Assembly: GCA_907165135.1 (NCBI GenBank) | Contig: OU015566.1 | Span: 5,316,157-5,380,156 of the forward strand | DNA length: 64,000 nucleotides | DNA from: Oikopleura dioica | Lineage: Eukaryota > Chordata > Appendicularia > Copelata > Oikopleuridae | Direction of reading: 5' to 3' | Shown here: positions 1 to 11,700 of the stretch, piece after piece | How the letters are laid out: every line of letters begins with the position of its first letter | Numbering within the stretch: position 1 is the stretch's first letter | Translations under genes and position numbers: made by a program | Notes under the pieces: model-generated | Told to the model about the DNA's origin: nothing | What the model saw: only the letters and a program-made list of their open reading frames with translations | Databases searched by the model: none

Positions 1-228
1 ACTGGGCGACCGTCTTTTCGAACCCGGGAATTAGCCGGGCGACAGGGGGACGTCCTTAGTTCCTAAAAATAAAGAACTCGCTATCCGATTTCGAGTACTG
101 TTCGTTTTTTAAAGCAGAAAAGTGAAAACTTAGGCGAGAGAGCTTCGAACTTGGTGAACTTTCTCCGAAAAACCCTCGACTTTTCATTTTGAAGAAAAAT
201 ATTAATTATCGGTAAAAAATAAATTTTT
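1..228. other. Window edge, no supported gene
   Basis: GC-richer stretch at the very edge followed by AT-rich sequence immediately 3' of the minus-strand lectin/EGF gene. It probably holds that gene's 3' UTR. I see no coding exon with splice sites here. Confidence 0.4.
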
Positions 229-3200
229 TTAATTTTCTTTCGGTGATTTATAAATTTTAAAATTGAAAATCCGTTCATAAAAATGTAAGAATTTATCCAT
301 TCCTTCGCGTCGTCCACAAACAGGGCAGCAATCCTGATCATTCTTGCATTCCTTCCCATCCGGGCAACCTTTTTGCTCAATTTCAAGACATTCAAAGGAA
401 CAGTCCTCAAATGCTTGACACTTTTCCTTTAGACAGGTCCATCCAGGCCCGATCGTTTCGCAGAAAAATTCGCAGTCATTTGCTCGAACGCAATTTCCAT
501 TTTTTCCAACTGGGCACCTGTACTGCCCCTTGTATGTTCCGATACTTGTGCAGTCAATTTCCGGGCACAAAGTGAGGGAACCAAGACCAGAGCAATCAGC
601 GAGGTCGAGGCAAGGAGGGTTCAAACAGTCCATCTCGCAGGGACATTCAAATATATTCTCACATTTGTACTCCCCTGCAATTTGAGTGGGTACGCACTCA
701 AGACTTGGATGATTGCAGTTGTGGAGACCAGTCGAACACGGGTCAATGATTTCGCAAGAAATGCCATCAGAAGACAAGAATTTAGTAACACCTTCATCTG
801 GACACTCGCAAAAAGCGGAATCAAATGCATTTCTACAGACAGCCGGGGCAATACAAGGATCGTCTACTTCGCAGGGTGGAGTTGGATCGACGCACTTTTC
901 GATGCCGAATTCAGTGATCAGCGAACTTCCATCATCAGGACATTTGCACTCGTACTGAGCCGTGGCCGGATTGGCACACAGGGAATTGCCACAAATCGTG
1001 GTGACTTCTTCTGATTTGAAGCAAAAAGTCGCGTCCATTCCAGCTGGAACTGAAGAAAAAGCAGCCCATTTGCCGTTGCTCGAATTCATAATGAATTGAG
1101 TTTGATTATTTTTCATCTTTGTAAATGCTTGATGATACGTCAGTCCATCAAAGTTGATGAAGCCGTTTGGATCGGCTGTATTATTTGCGATCGGCAGAGC
1201 ACTTTCGGAAGGAACTAGCGCGCCAGAGCTAGTCGAATAGAGCGTTTAGATCAGTCCTATCATGAGACGCAATCCAGGAGTAGCCGCTTGCTGCTCAATC
1301 AGTCGTGCAAGCCAGAAATCATTGGCATCGGCATTGTATGGGTAAACCAAACTCATACCGAATTGAGAGCAGGCATTTTTCACCTCGTCAAAATCTGAAA
1401 AATCGCCGCTTGTTTTCTTCACAACAGCAAAATTGTATCTCCTGTCAAAATGAGATCCAAGTGCAGGATTAAAAAATCCAGGAAGAATTGCCTCTTTCCA
1501 GTAATCTCCTGTGTACAAGTCATCATCAAAACTGTCTTCCCCAGTGTATCGATAGCACATTGGATGCGTGGTGTCTTCCGGGTCCACGAAAGTTCCGCTT
1601 GTAACAGACGGGTTTAGTTTGCCAGTAGTTTCGCATTCGAACCAGTTTAGTGAAATCTTCGATAATTTCAGATGCTTCGAGTGAAATTCTAGAGTGATTC
1701 GCGAGGTGACAACAGGACCGGATTTCGATTTGAAAATGAAGGATCCAGGGTTGAAAGGATTCTGAAAAGCTTGGATTTTCTCGTCAGCGAGAAGTAAGTA
1801 CATTTGATTGTATTGAAAGACTGGGGTTTGGTCCGGAAGTTCATCCCATTTACTGTCACTGAGATTGGCTCGAGGAAGACTGAGTGTATCACCGTAAACA
1901 GTTAGCTCGAGATAATCGAAGAGAACCTTTCGCAACTTGTTTTTCTTTCCCCCTTCGATCGAGTAAATCTCAATCAGCTGGGGAGACTCAGTAATTCCAC
2001 ATGCTTGATCGAACTGGTAAAATGTGTACGGGCTATTGTCAAACAGGCGCGGTAAATCAGAGATGTCTCGGTCGCCGTAAGTTTTGACCTTGAAATCGTG
2101 GAATGCGCCAGTCGAATTTCTTGACTCAAACATCACGAAATCAGATTCCAATGCATTCAGTAGCAAAATCGAATCTTTTTGAATATTCTGTCCAGTGAAC
2201 TCGAACCGTTCCATTCCTTCTTTCGGATTTGTCGTGCACGGGTTTTCAGTGGGCGGTTCTTTGTGAATCACTTCAATTTTCACACAGTTTCTATTACTTG
2301 GTCGCTCAAAAACATCGTAACAAAGGCCGCAAACTGTGTGCAAGCCGACTTGTTCTACAGTTGGAGTCCAATTACACGTCGCAGTGCCATCTTCTCGCAA
2401 TTCTGTGCAGGTCATCCCATCGGGGAGGGAGAATTGAGCGCGATGGACTGTCGTGTAGTAATTTCCTTGAAAAAGGAAGCGAGCTGCCCAGACTTGGTAG
2501 TAGGAAACTGTCGCTTCGTAAATCAACAAGGACTCATTGGGCGGAGTCGGTGGAACCCAGAGTGGCAGGCCATCGCAATGATCAGTATTTCTCGGCTGGA
2601 GTCTGATGTTCGGCCTGTACTGATTCCATTCTATTAATTTATTATCGCCATTATCTTCGCCGTGCCTTCTTCTTCTTCGATTAGTGACTGTAAATGGAGT
2701 GTCTAAAAGCGACTCGTCCATATCCGGAGTGAAAACCTGCGCGATAAAAACCGCTGGGACGGAAGATTTGATATTGCCATTGTCGTCGAAATCTTCGACT
2801 TGAACAGCAATAGGTTTGTAGCCACCACCATTGTCGTGCTCAGGGTGATAAGTTACCGCACAGCTGGTTGAATTGAGAGAAAGCTGATTGAGTGGCCAGT
2901 GGGTTATGCTGCCGCCATGGTTTTTGTAGCCTTCCTTGTCGTGCGCGAAAAATGAAGCTTCCTCAAGTGTTGACCATCTACAGATGATTTGGTCGCCGTC
3001 CGGGTCCTGCGGCGTCAAGTAGTAAGTTTGCTCCTCGCAGCCGTCGATGATCCACCAAATCGCGGGGAGCTCGAATTGAGGAGAATTGTTGTCGTACTCG
3101 TAGACATGCGCCGTATATTGATATTTGCCCTTTCCGGTGTTACCGTTGTCGTGAGTTAAAAACACTGTCCATCCTTCGTTATGAAAGCCGTTTGTCATTG

Positions 3201-3591
3201 TGAACTGGTTTCCCTCAACTGCTGCTGGGAGCGCCTCATCGAAAGTTTTTCCGTAGCAATAATGCTCATTATCAGGGAGGGAGCTACTTTTCTCGATCTG
3301 CAGCAGTTCGTATTTTACGAGTTTTGCCTTTGCAAGGTTCTCTTCGTTCTTATCGACAACCCCGATTGGCAGGTAGAAATTCTTGTGGCTAAGTATCTTG
3401 CCTGATGTTTGACCAATGTCATCTTCGTCGCATCCTTCTTTTCCCCAGCCAGCTAAATATCGACGAAAGCCGACTGTTCTCGTTACACTGACGACTCCGT
3501 CCTCGTCTTTTTTAAACTGCAAACTTCCTGCTCTGAAATGCTCCGCCTCGACTGCTCTTCTGAGAAGCAATAAAAAAAGAAAATGGTTCAT
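229..3591 (-). CDS. Secreted multidomain protein with C-type-lectin-like and EGF-like regions
   Basis: The start at 3591 gives a hydrophobic signal peptide (MNHFLFLLLLRRAVEAEHF). About 300 residues of Ig/cadherin-like beta domain follow, including the DPDGDQIICRW motif and a Cys-containing segment of the type WTPTVEQVGLHTVC, as seen in extracellular adhesion proteins. Residues around 720-781 begin a C-type-lectin fold (ACSQFGMSLVYPYN, then LRLMIGL). The fold continues in the same frame to TFCF near 1020, followed by Cys-rich EGF/TIL-like repeats ending at 229. An in-frame TAA (1246-1248) divides the frame. Either a 54-nt GT-AG intron (roughly 1216-1269) removes it, at the cost of the conserved IGL core, or the gene has a nonsense allele or readthrough. 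It is likely extracellular, perhaps in adhesion or matrix. The family name is not certain; the lectin call rests on a few motifs. Confidence 0.6.
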
Positions 3592-3933
3592 TTCAAAACA
3601 TGGAAATGCTCTCTCGATCTGGTGAAATAAGACCGATTGAGAGACAAGTTGAATTCTGAGATTTTCGGAGATAATTCCCGGGATTTTACGGAAAAAACAT
3701 CGGTCTAATCAAAGCAGCAACGAGCATTATCAAAACATTTATTGCAATTGCAGACGTGGATTCACTTGAAAAAGTTCGATTGAAATATCAAGTTGACGAC
3801 TTTCGCGCGTTTCCAACAAAATTTACATTTCCGGCCAAAAGAAGTGATTATGAGAACTGATAATTGTTTTTTTTTCTTTCAGAGTAAGTCTTCAAAATGC
3901 CAGATTTTCCGTCATATTTGACTCTCGATTGAC
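3592..3933. other. Divergent intergenic region between lectin/EGF gene and kelch copy A
   Basis: About 340 bp separates two head-to-head genes, so it should hold both promoters. A pyrimidine tract ending in TTTCAG at about 3882 looks like a 3' splice acceptor. It could belong to an upstream non-coding exon or a trans-splice site for copy A. No clear TATA box was identified. Confidence 0.35.
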
Positions 3934-6900
3934 TTGAATACCAAACCGGCTTCGAGTAATCCTAGAGAGCGATGTTCTGACGAGCAAGGAGCATTAAGAA
4001 TAGCTCTTTTAAAAGATTTACTCTATAACGAGCAGAGTTTTTACCAAAGAGTAGAAGTTCATTTTGCTTTCTTCAAGGGACGGATCATACATTTTCTAAT
4101 GCGATCAAGTCTCGAGGAAGAGAATAACCCCCCTGAAGAAAAGACTCCAAGAAAATCAAAAACTGGGCCACTGGCGAATGTAAAATGCTTGGAGTGTCAT
4201 TGTGTCGGAACAGTTATGAAAAGAAAGGATGAAGTAGTTCTCCGTCCGAATACTGTTAAAAAGACGCTTTTTGATCTCGGTGGAGGGTTTTTCATGCCGA
4301 AAGTGAATAAAGTGAAACCGACAGTGAAGATTGTCAATAAGAAAGCAAAGGACTTCGTTGAAGGCTTCAATCGAACCGTCGAAAACGTCGAAAATGACAG
4401 AGGAATATTCAAAAGATCAACAAAAAGAGTCCGAATTTTTCGAGAAAAAATCACTAGAGGAATGGAGAATACTAGACCCAGAAAGAAAATGAAACTGCCA
4501 AAAATGATTCAGGCGGAAATGGTGAAGACACCAGCACCTGATAAATTTATCGGCTGGTTTTCAGACGAGTTCGAAGAACATGCTTTTTGGAAGTCGAAAA
4601 AACGATTTTCGCTTCAGTAAGTTTATTAAACGTAAAATTTTAAATATAACCGGTATTTTAGTGGGAACAAGACAATGCGACAATTCATAGTTTACATGGC
4701 ATTTGGTTGCTTCTTTTGGGGAAGCATCGTCGGCATAAGTATTCTTCTTTATTTTTCAAAATAAGATCGAAATTTCAGCAAACTACTATTCCTTCCTTGA
4801 ATCTCAAATTCAACCAACATATTTGACGAACATTTGCCAGCTCGGATTCAAGAAATGCATCAAAACGAACGAAATGGACTACTGTGCGCACTTGCTTCAT
4901 GGTTGCATTGGAACCGGAAATTTTACTCAACCAGATGCGGCTTCTTTACCAAATAGGGTGACTCAGCCAGCGTTAACTTTTACGGATAGAGAAAATGAGA
5001 TCAATCAAGTTCGATGCAAGAAAAAAAAGTTCTATGCCATGGTTTTTTAATGTTTTGTGTTTTTATCATCTATTCTCAAAAAACTAAAAACCTTGAAAAG
5101 ATAGATTTATCTGCCGGCATTTGTGCTCTCAATCTCTTGTCTTGGAGTCAACAAAGAATAAGGCGTTCAACAACTGCGAAGAAATCTGCTTTGAATTGAC
5201 GAGATCGCACAATTTTGCTGGAGAAATTTGTCCTTTTGAAAAATATTGCAATGGAGGATGTCCTTGTCCGTTTTATCAGTGTGAGAAAATCGAGAATGAG
5301 AAAACGCTTGTTCCAGTATGGGATTTGAAGACGCCCGAGGTTATTCAAGGAAAGCTGACAAAATTTAACGAAAAAATTAGCTCGAGTATCGTTTTGCCAG
5401 CTTTTTGAGCTCCCGAGACTCGACAGTTGATAACAAAGAGACTAGACAATCGCAGGGTTTTGTATAAAAAGTATCCGATTATTTTTTCTGATCTTAGAGG
5501 GAGAACTGAAGTTCTCATGGACGACTTTCTAGCGACAAACTTTTTTCCTTATGAATGTTTTCGATCTTTTGACAGTCAAATTGCACTGAAAATGAGAGAA
5601 AGCTTTGAAAGTCTACAGGTGCCACTTTTCTCAATGGCGAGCACTTTTTGGTCGATGCACTTGGCAATCTGATGAAACTCAAGGAAATGGGCGATTCTTC
5701 GATATTCATTCCAAACAGACGCAGAACAATGTAAGTACACTTGTATACACTTGTTGATAATATCGCCATATTTTTTCAAAAGTGGTTTCTTCGTTTTTCA
5801 TTACGGGTCGTCAATCGGAACTCATCGAATCGAGATTCGAAACGAAGAAAAGGGGATCAATGTGTTTCCAGTTGTCGTCATTTGAAAAGGGTCGAAAAAT
5901 ATTCTCCTAACATTATTATTATTTATTGACAATAACTTTTGACCCTTCAAAGTCGTCCAACAGACAGAGCAGACAAATGCTACTACTACGCTCCCGACTA
6001 CAATTTGCGCCGTTTTGAAGAAGCACAGGGTTTCATCGCCAGCAACCACCTTAACGCAAAAGTCTCCTCACTCAGCTTCAAAGGAGTGTTTTACTTGATG
6101 AGCGTCAAACTGGGTGAACATTTCATCAAGTTGTCGACAACGCTTGCGTTGAACTCAATAAGAAAAAGCGAAGAATTGGAGAAAGGATGGAAGAAAGGCG
6201 ACTTTGGAGTTCCAGTAGAACTCCGAGACTTGGATCTTGTTCACGTGGTTCCTCTGGAATGGGGTTAAATTTCTAACCTAGCTTTTCTATAAAGAAATAT
6301 TGTGGAAATTAATTGCCATATTCAAACCCAAGAAAGACCGATTTAGACAAGTTCATACTTATTCTTGTGTCAAGAAGAATCGATCTCTCAAACACCCTTT
6401 ACTCGGTGATGTTAGAGGAAGAAGGGAAGTTCTTGACTCTCGGTCGCGAGTGGATTGGTTCGCTTGATAAATACCAAGAACATTCTGTTTGTTATTCAAA
6501 AATGTTTGAAAACGATGGCAACTACACAGACCTTCAGGGTTTCAACAATGACGAATGCGAGTACTTTGGAAACGGAATCGCCAATGATGAAAAAATCTTC
6601 ATCCACAATTATGTTTTCGATTTTTCATTCGAGATCAAATTTCACTTCGGAAAGGATTCAATTATTATTTTGCGTTATTCAGCAATTCATCCATATAATT
6701 TGTATCCTTCGTAGACGCCGTCGAGCTCGAATTCGTCCAACAACCGGCGAAGAAACAAATGCACGTGACCAGCAATCCGTTCTTTGCGTTCCATGATGAT
6801 GTTTTTCCTGCTTTTGACAAAAACTCTGTCGGCCAGCGGCCATTTCCAGCCAATATTTACTCCACGACAATTGTTCCTGATAATTTGTTTTCCTCACTTG

Positions 6901-8372
6901 AAGAATTAAAACATATCTCAACTGTCGAGCTGAGACTTGATGGAAGCGATAGTTTTCAATTAGAGATCGACTTTCGGGAAGATTCAGCTGTTTTGAAGGA
7001 AACGAAAATTCTTGAGTTAATTTTCTTTGATGCTACGAGTCTCTTCAGCATCGGAAATTTCAAAAATGGTTCTCTTTGGATCGAGTCAGACTTTCACGAT
7101 AAACGGTTCATTTTGCAGTCAAATGCTGCGAAATCGACAGAATTGACTCTTCATTTTAAGACATCTGATTCAACAAAATCATTTAAATTAAGCGTTCTCG
7201 AGGAACAGTTAAATTTTAGAGAATGAGTGGGGCTTCCCAACTTGGAAAGGCTCAAATATTTTAACTCGAGAAAGATCTCAAGAGAGAAGAAGAAAAAGAA
7301 AATTGCTTACTCAGAACTACCGATGGTCGGCCTTGAAAACGTAAAGAACAAAAAAATCCGGATTTTCAAAACTGATCGACGCTCGAGACTGAAACATTTT
7401 TTCTCAAAATCTAAGAAGAAAAGTGCGATCTTGATTATGGGCTGGGACTTGCATAAAGCATTCGCAATTTCTTTCGATGGATTGACAAAAAGGGCAGCAT
7501 CGATCGAAGCACCAAGTGTTAATTATCTTCAATATGCTCATCATGCTCTTGTTAAAAATGAGCTCTTCGTTTTTGGCGGAATAGATGAAAAACGAGTAGG
7601 AAAAAATAAAAAAAATTGATACTATCTGTACTTAGATAGCGAAACTCGAAAAATGCGAGTGGAAAAAACTATCATCTCGATTGCTCTTTGAATATGAATC
7701 TGGCTCAGCTGCACTTTCAATTGAAAAGGGAGAGAAGGCATTGATTTGCTTTGATAATTGGTACAACAACAAGTGCGAAGTTTTTGATGGGGAATCTTCG
7801 CACGCAACTTCCACTTCAAAGTTTCGACATAGGGCTGGCAAGCTCGGCTTTTACAAAGGAAAGCCAACGACAGTTGGAGACTTTTATGGCTCTAGAAATA
7901 ACAAAGTTGAGAGTCTGGACTCTAATGGCTGGTCGTCTTTATCCGATTTTCCTGAAAGGTCTTTGAACAAAATAATTTCTTTCTTAAAATATTTAAAAGT
8001 GAAACAGCTTATCATGTTTTGATGGGCCTTCCGAGTGGGAGTCTTTTACTCGCCGGGGGAACAGGTTATTTGAAAGGTAGTCAATCAGCAATTTGGCTTC
8101 TTCAAAACGACATCTGGAAAAAAATCGGCGATCTTGAAAACGTAAATTTAAAAAAAATCAAATCTGAATTTAGTTTCCTTTAGCCTGACAGTAGTGGATC
8201 CGCTATAATGATCAAAAACTCAATTTTTATTGTCTCTGGAATGGAGGCTCCTTTTGAAATTGAGCGACTTGACTTTGAAGAAGACGAAATGCTTAATCAA
8301 AGAGTTATCGAATATACTGACAAAAGTATGATGCCTGTTCTGTATGAGGTCCCTGTCGACTACTGTGTCTGA
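3934..8372 (+). CDS. Single-pass membrane protein with Cys-rich module and kelch repeats, copy A
   Basis: Multi-exon gene, start uncertain. An N-terminal charged region has a short Cys/His motif (CLECHCVG, near 4190), then one hydrophobic segment (about 4675-4740). A Cys-rich ectodomain-like module follows, with MDYC, ICFELT and GGCPCPFYQCE (5200-5290). Next come two beta-rich exons (HFLVDALGN near 5650; YYYAPDYNL near 5980) and further exons at 6350-6660, 6715-7226 and 7300-7600. The C-terminal part has kelch-type blades: ELFVFGGIDE (7560), GSLLLAGGTG (8040) and SIFIVSGME (8230). It ends at TGA 8370-8372. Most exons align with copy B at 29.6-35.6 kb, which confirms the exon calls. Copy A has introns B lacks (for example 5042-5100) and lacks one that B has. 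I recognise kelch repeats but not the family. A type II membrane or secreted display role is inference. Confidence 0.65.
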
Positions 8373-8707
8373 AAAGCTGTAATAGAAATCACTAAGAACA
8401 GCTTTTTCACCTTATTTTCTTAACTTGACCAGAAATTAATTAAATATGGACTAAAATGTAGTACTGTTATTTTTTATTTACAGCGAATGTATTTTTCATG
8501 GCAGGAATAGTGAAAGTCTTTTTAGATTTTTATCGTTTTGAACAAAAGAGGTATTTGCTGCTTCGTACAAAAGTTAGTTTAAAAGATAGTACTGGAAGTA
8601 AAGTAGATACAGTGTTTTAGTAGATACAGACTTGACCTTGGTTTGTGAACTTTTTCATTTTTGGGATAGGTCAGTTTAATTAAGAAGTCTAAAGAGTTAT
8701 GTTACGG
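8373..8707. other. Convergent 3' intergenic spacer
   Basis: 335 bp between the 3' ends of kelch copy A and CELSR. An AATAAA on the minus strand at about 8473-8480 is a candidate CELSR polyadenylation signal. Nothing else was seen. Confidence 0.4.
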
Positions 8708-11700
8708 CTACGATGTCGTAGTTGCTTGACTGGAAGAGGGAGTGTTTTTCAGGATGGATTTCTGTCTTCGCAGAGCTGAGCCCGCGTCTAGATCCGTGCT
8801 CAGACTAGCTTCTTTCTCGATGCTTGGAATGACATCTGGAACGACGATTTCTGCTGTAGACTTGAGGGTAGAGCGAGCAGTTGAGGCTAGAGTTCCATCT
8901 GCTTGATCGTGCCAGATGATTCTAGTGCGGCGCGTTCCTCCTTCTATGAATCAATTACAATCATGAATCGAAGTATTTTCTCTTACCAGAAATTGTGTCG
9001 GCTTCTTGAGGAAGTTTCTGTTTTCGAAGCTTTTTGTTGGCCTTTTTCGCTTTTCTTCTGAGCAACTCGCCGTCGGAGTCGGAGTATCCGTCGGATTCAG
9101 ACATGCTGTCCGAGGATTTTACCCGGCCGATGGATTGGTGCTTCACTTGGTACATTTTTTCTTCGTGGCGATCGAATCTAAAAATGAGGAATGAAAATCC
9201 GATGATTTAGTTGTAAGCTCACCGTTCTGATGGAGGCTTGGAAGTGTCTGAAGAAGTAGTGCCAGTGTTATTCAAGTACTTATGCGTATGAACCATCGAT
9301 CTATTCCCAGTCACCATCGTTGCATTTTTGAGCTGTTCCTGGCGTTCTTTCTTCGTCCGCTCCAGTTGCCAGGCTCGTTTCACTTCTGCGGATCGAAGAA
9401 CATGAGCGACGAGGATGAACAGCGAAACGGCAAGGTGGAGGATGCAAGTGATGATGTAAAGAACTGGCGAATTGAGGTTAACCGCGGCGAGGCTGCTGGC
9501 CCAGGCGAAGAGTAAAACTGGTGCGAGGAATGAAAGTAAGCGGATGTCACGACGGACTTCTTCCTTGATGATGTCAACGCGCTTGACGGTCAAGTACTCG
9601 CGGATACTCATAACCAATCCGGAGCAAGTAGCGATGAAAATCAGACAAACAGGCACAATCATCGCACCAACCAGGGGATCAGAAGAATCGAGCCAGCAAA
9701 AACGTGCGTTTCCGTACCCGGCTGGCTGGAGACCAACAGAGGTAGCGACAATGATTGCTGGAACACCAAAACCAAGGCCGTAGTAAAACTGAACGGCTTG
9801 GCGATCAGCTCGTTGAGCAATTTGAAATTGAGGCTGAGCGAGGCGGCGATAAAGGTGGAATGTTTCGAGCGCCACCCATGTGAACACGGCGAGGTAGAAG
9901 TAGTGGAGACCGATGGAGACGATCATACAGCTGTATTCGTTCTCCGTCTTGTCGATTCCGAGCAAAAATGTCACGTGCAGGAAGATAAGGCAAATGCTGA
10001 GTGCGTTGTGAAGATGAGCCTGGGCAGAGCGAACTTCGCTGAGGCAAGAAAAGACCCCCGCGCAGCCAGACAAGATGGCGATGGTGATCGAGAGCAAAAC
10101 AATGCAAATGGTCTTCAATGGATTCATATTGAAAACAGACTCTTCGCCCTCGTCCATCAGAATGGCAAAGGTAGACAGATGGGCGCAGCTACAGTCCACA
10201 TGCGTCCGGTTTTCCACAATGATGTAGCAACCATGCGGGGACCAGGCGTCGATTTCCGTGTGCCAGAAAACACATTGGGGACGGGAGCGACCTTCTGACT
10301 TGAGCAAACGGAAATGAATTCGAATCGGCTCATCCGGAATGGACTCGAGAACCGTGAAGTTCTCATAAAGCGCGATGGAGATGATGGCGGAGTTGATAAC
10401 TGGATGCGGAGGAATTTTGAAGCCTTTCTTTTCAGGAGCGAATTTGAGCGGAAGAAGCGAGGCTAGTCTTCTAGAAGTGAAAACTGAGCTTGCTCGTGGA
10501 ACATCGCCCGCGAGCTTGGAAGCGTCGAAATAGATCATCGCGTCGTCGGAAGGAATGATTTCGTTGGAAGTGCCGTTGATCGCCAAAAACGCCAAATCGT
10601 CGCCAGAATCGATCGGGTGCTTTGCGCTGATTTTGGATGTAAATGTCCTTGGTAAATTGGCGGCGATTGTTTCGGCATAAGCGGCGAGAGCGTTGAGAAG
10701 GTGGACGGCGGCGAGTGGGTCGAGCGATTTCCACTCTTCGTCGCTGAGGTGGATCATTCTTGCGCTAGCTGCAAAGAGGTGTTTTGAAAAATCGGTACTG
10801 GAGGTCATTGACAAGTCATAGCCGGAATGCGAGTTTTGGAAAGCGAAATTTTCTAGCAGCAGCTTAAAAGCGACTTGAATATCCCGACCGAAGAGAGTTC
10901 GTTCATCGGGGTCTTCTAGAGCCAGGAAGAGATGCTCGGCGAGGTTGACAGCTTTCTGCGTGGACAAGTTTCTGTTGTTGGACTTGAGCGCGCGCTGGAA
11001 ACGAGCCAGTTCGCCGAAGCGGTCTGATTGGCAATTATCGAGATCTGGCTGAGCCCAGCCTAACCGAGTGCAATCTCTTGTCGCTAATCCAGAGCTGCCA
11101 GCTGGACACTCGGTCGTTACAGTGGCGCCGTACTTGACTCGGTCCCAAACGACGTTTGCTTCTGAGTTTCGAGGGCATACTTCTGAGCCGAGAATTTCGC
11201 AGCCCTTGAGCGTCACTTCTGCGAACTGATTCGAGCATTTGTCGCATTGGCGGCCGAACACTCCCCTGCGGCAAGAGCACGCGCCTGTTTCATCGGAGCA
11301 AGTTGGTGATTCTGCTCCAAGTCTATCGCAATTGCAAGGGACGCATTTCCACGGCTGATCTTTTGGGCGGTAGTAGTTGTCTTTGCACTTGCAGTCGTTT
11401 ATGTCTTCAGAACAAGATTCGGCAAAACCAAGTTCTTGAGTGCAATTGCACGGTCGACAAGAGCCAGGAACAGAACCAGACCAGCTCTTTGGACAAGAAG
11501 ATTGACGTTCGCAAAACTTGCCACTGAATTCAGTTGGACAGCTGCAAGTGAAGCCGTCTTTGCCCAAAGGCTCGCATTTTCCTCCGTTTAGACAAGGATT
11601 GACAGAGCAAACACCAGAGCAATTCGGCCCGAAGAAACCGTCTTTGCATTCACACGTAGTGCCACTCCATGTTTCTTTGCACTCAGCGCCCTTGGAGCAG

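Noticed and set aside
5400-5430. In-frame TGA (5406-5408) in kelch copy A as pseudogene evidence
   Set aside because: A 36-nt GT-AG intron ending CGACAG covers it and restores alignment with copy B, although the intron is at the low end of size.
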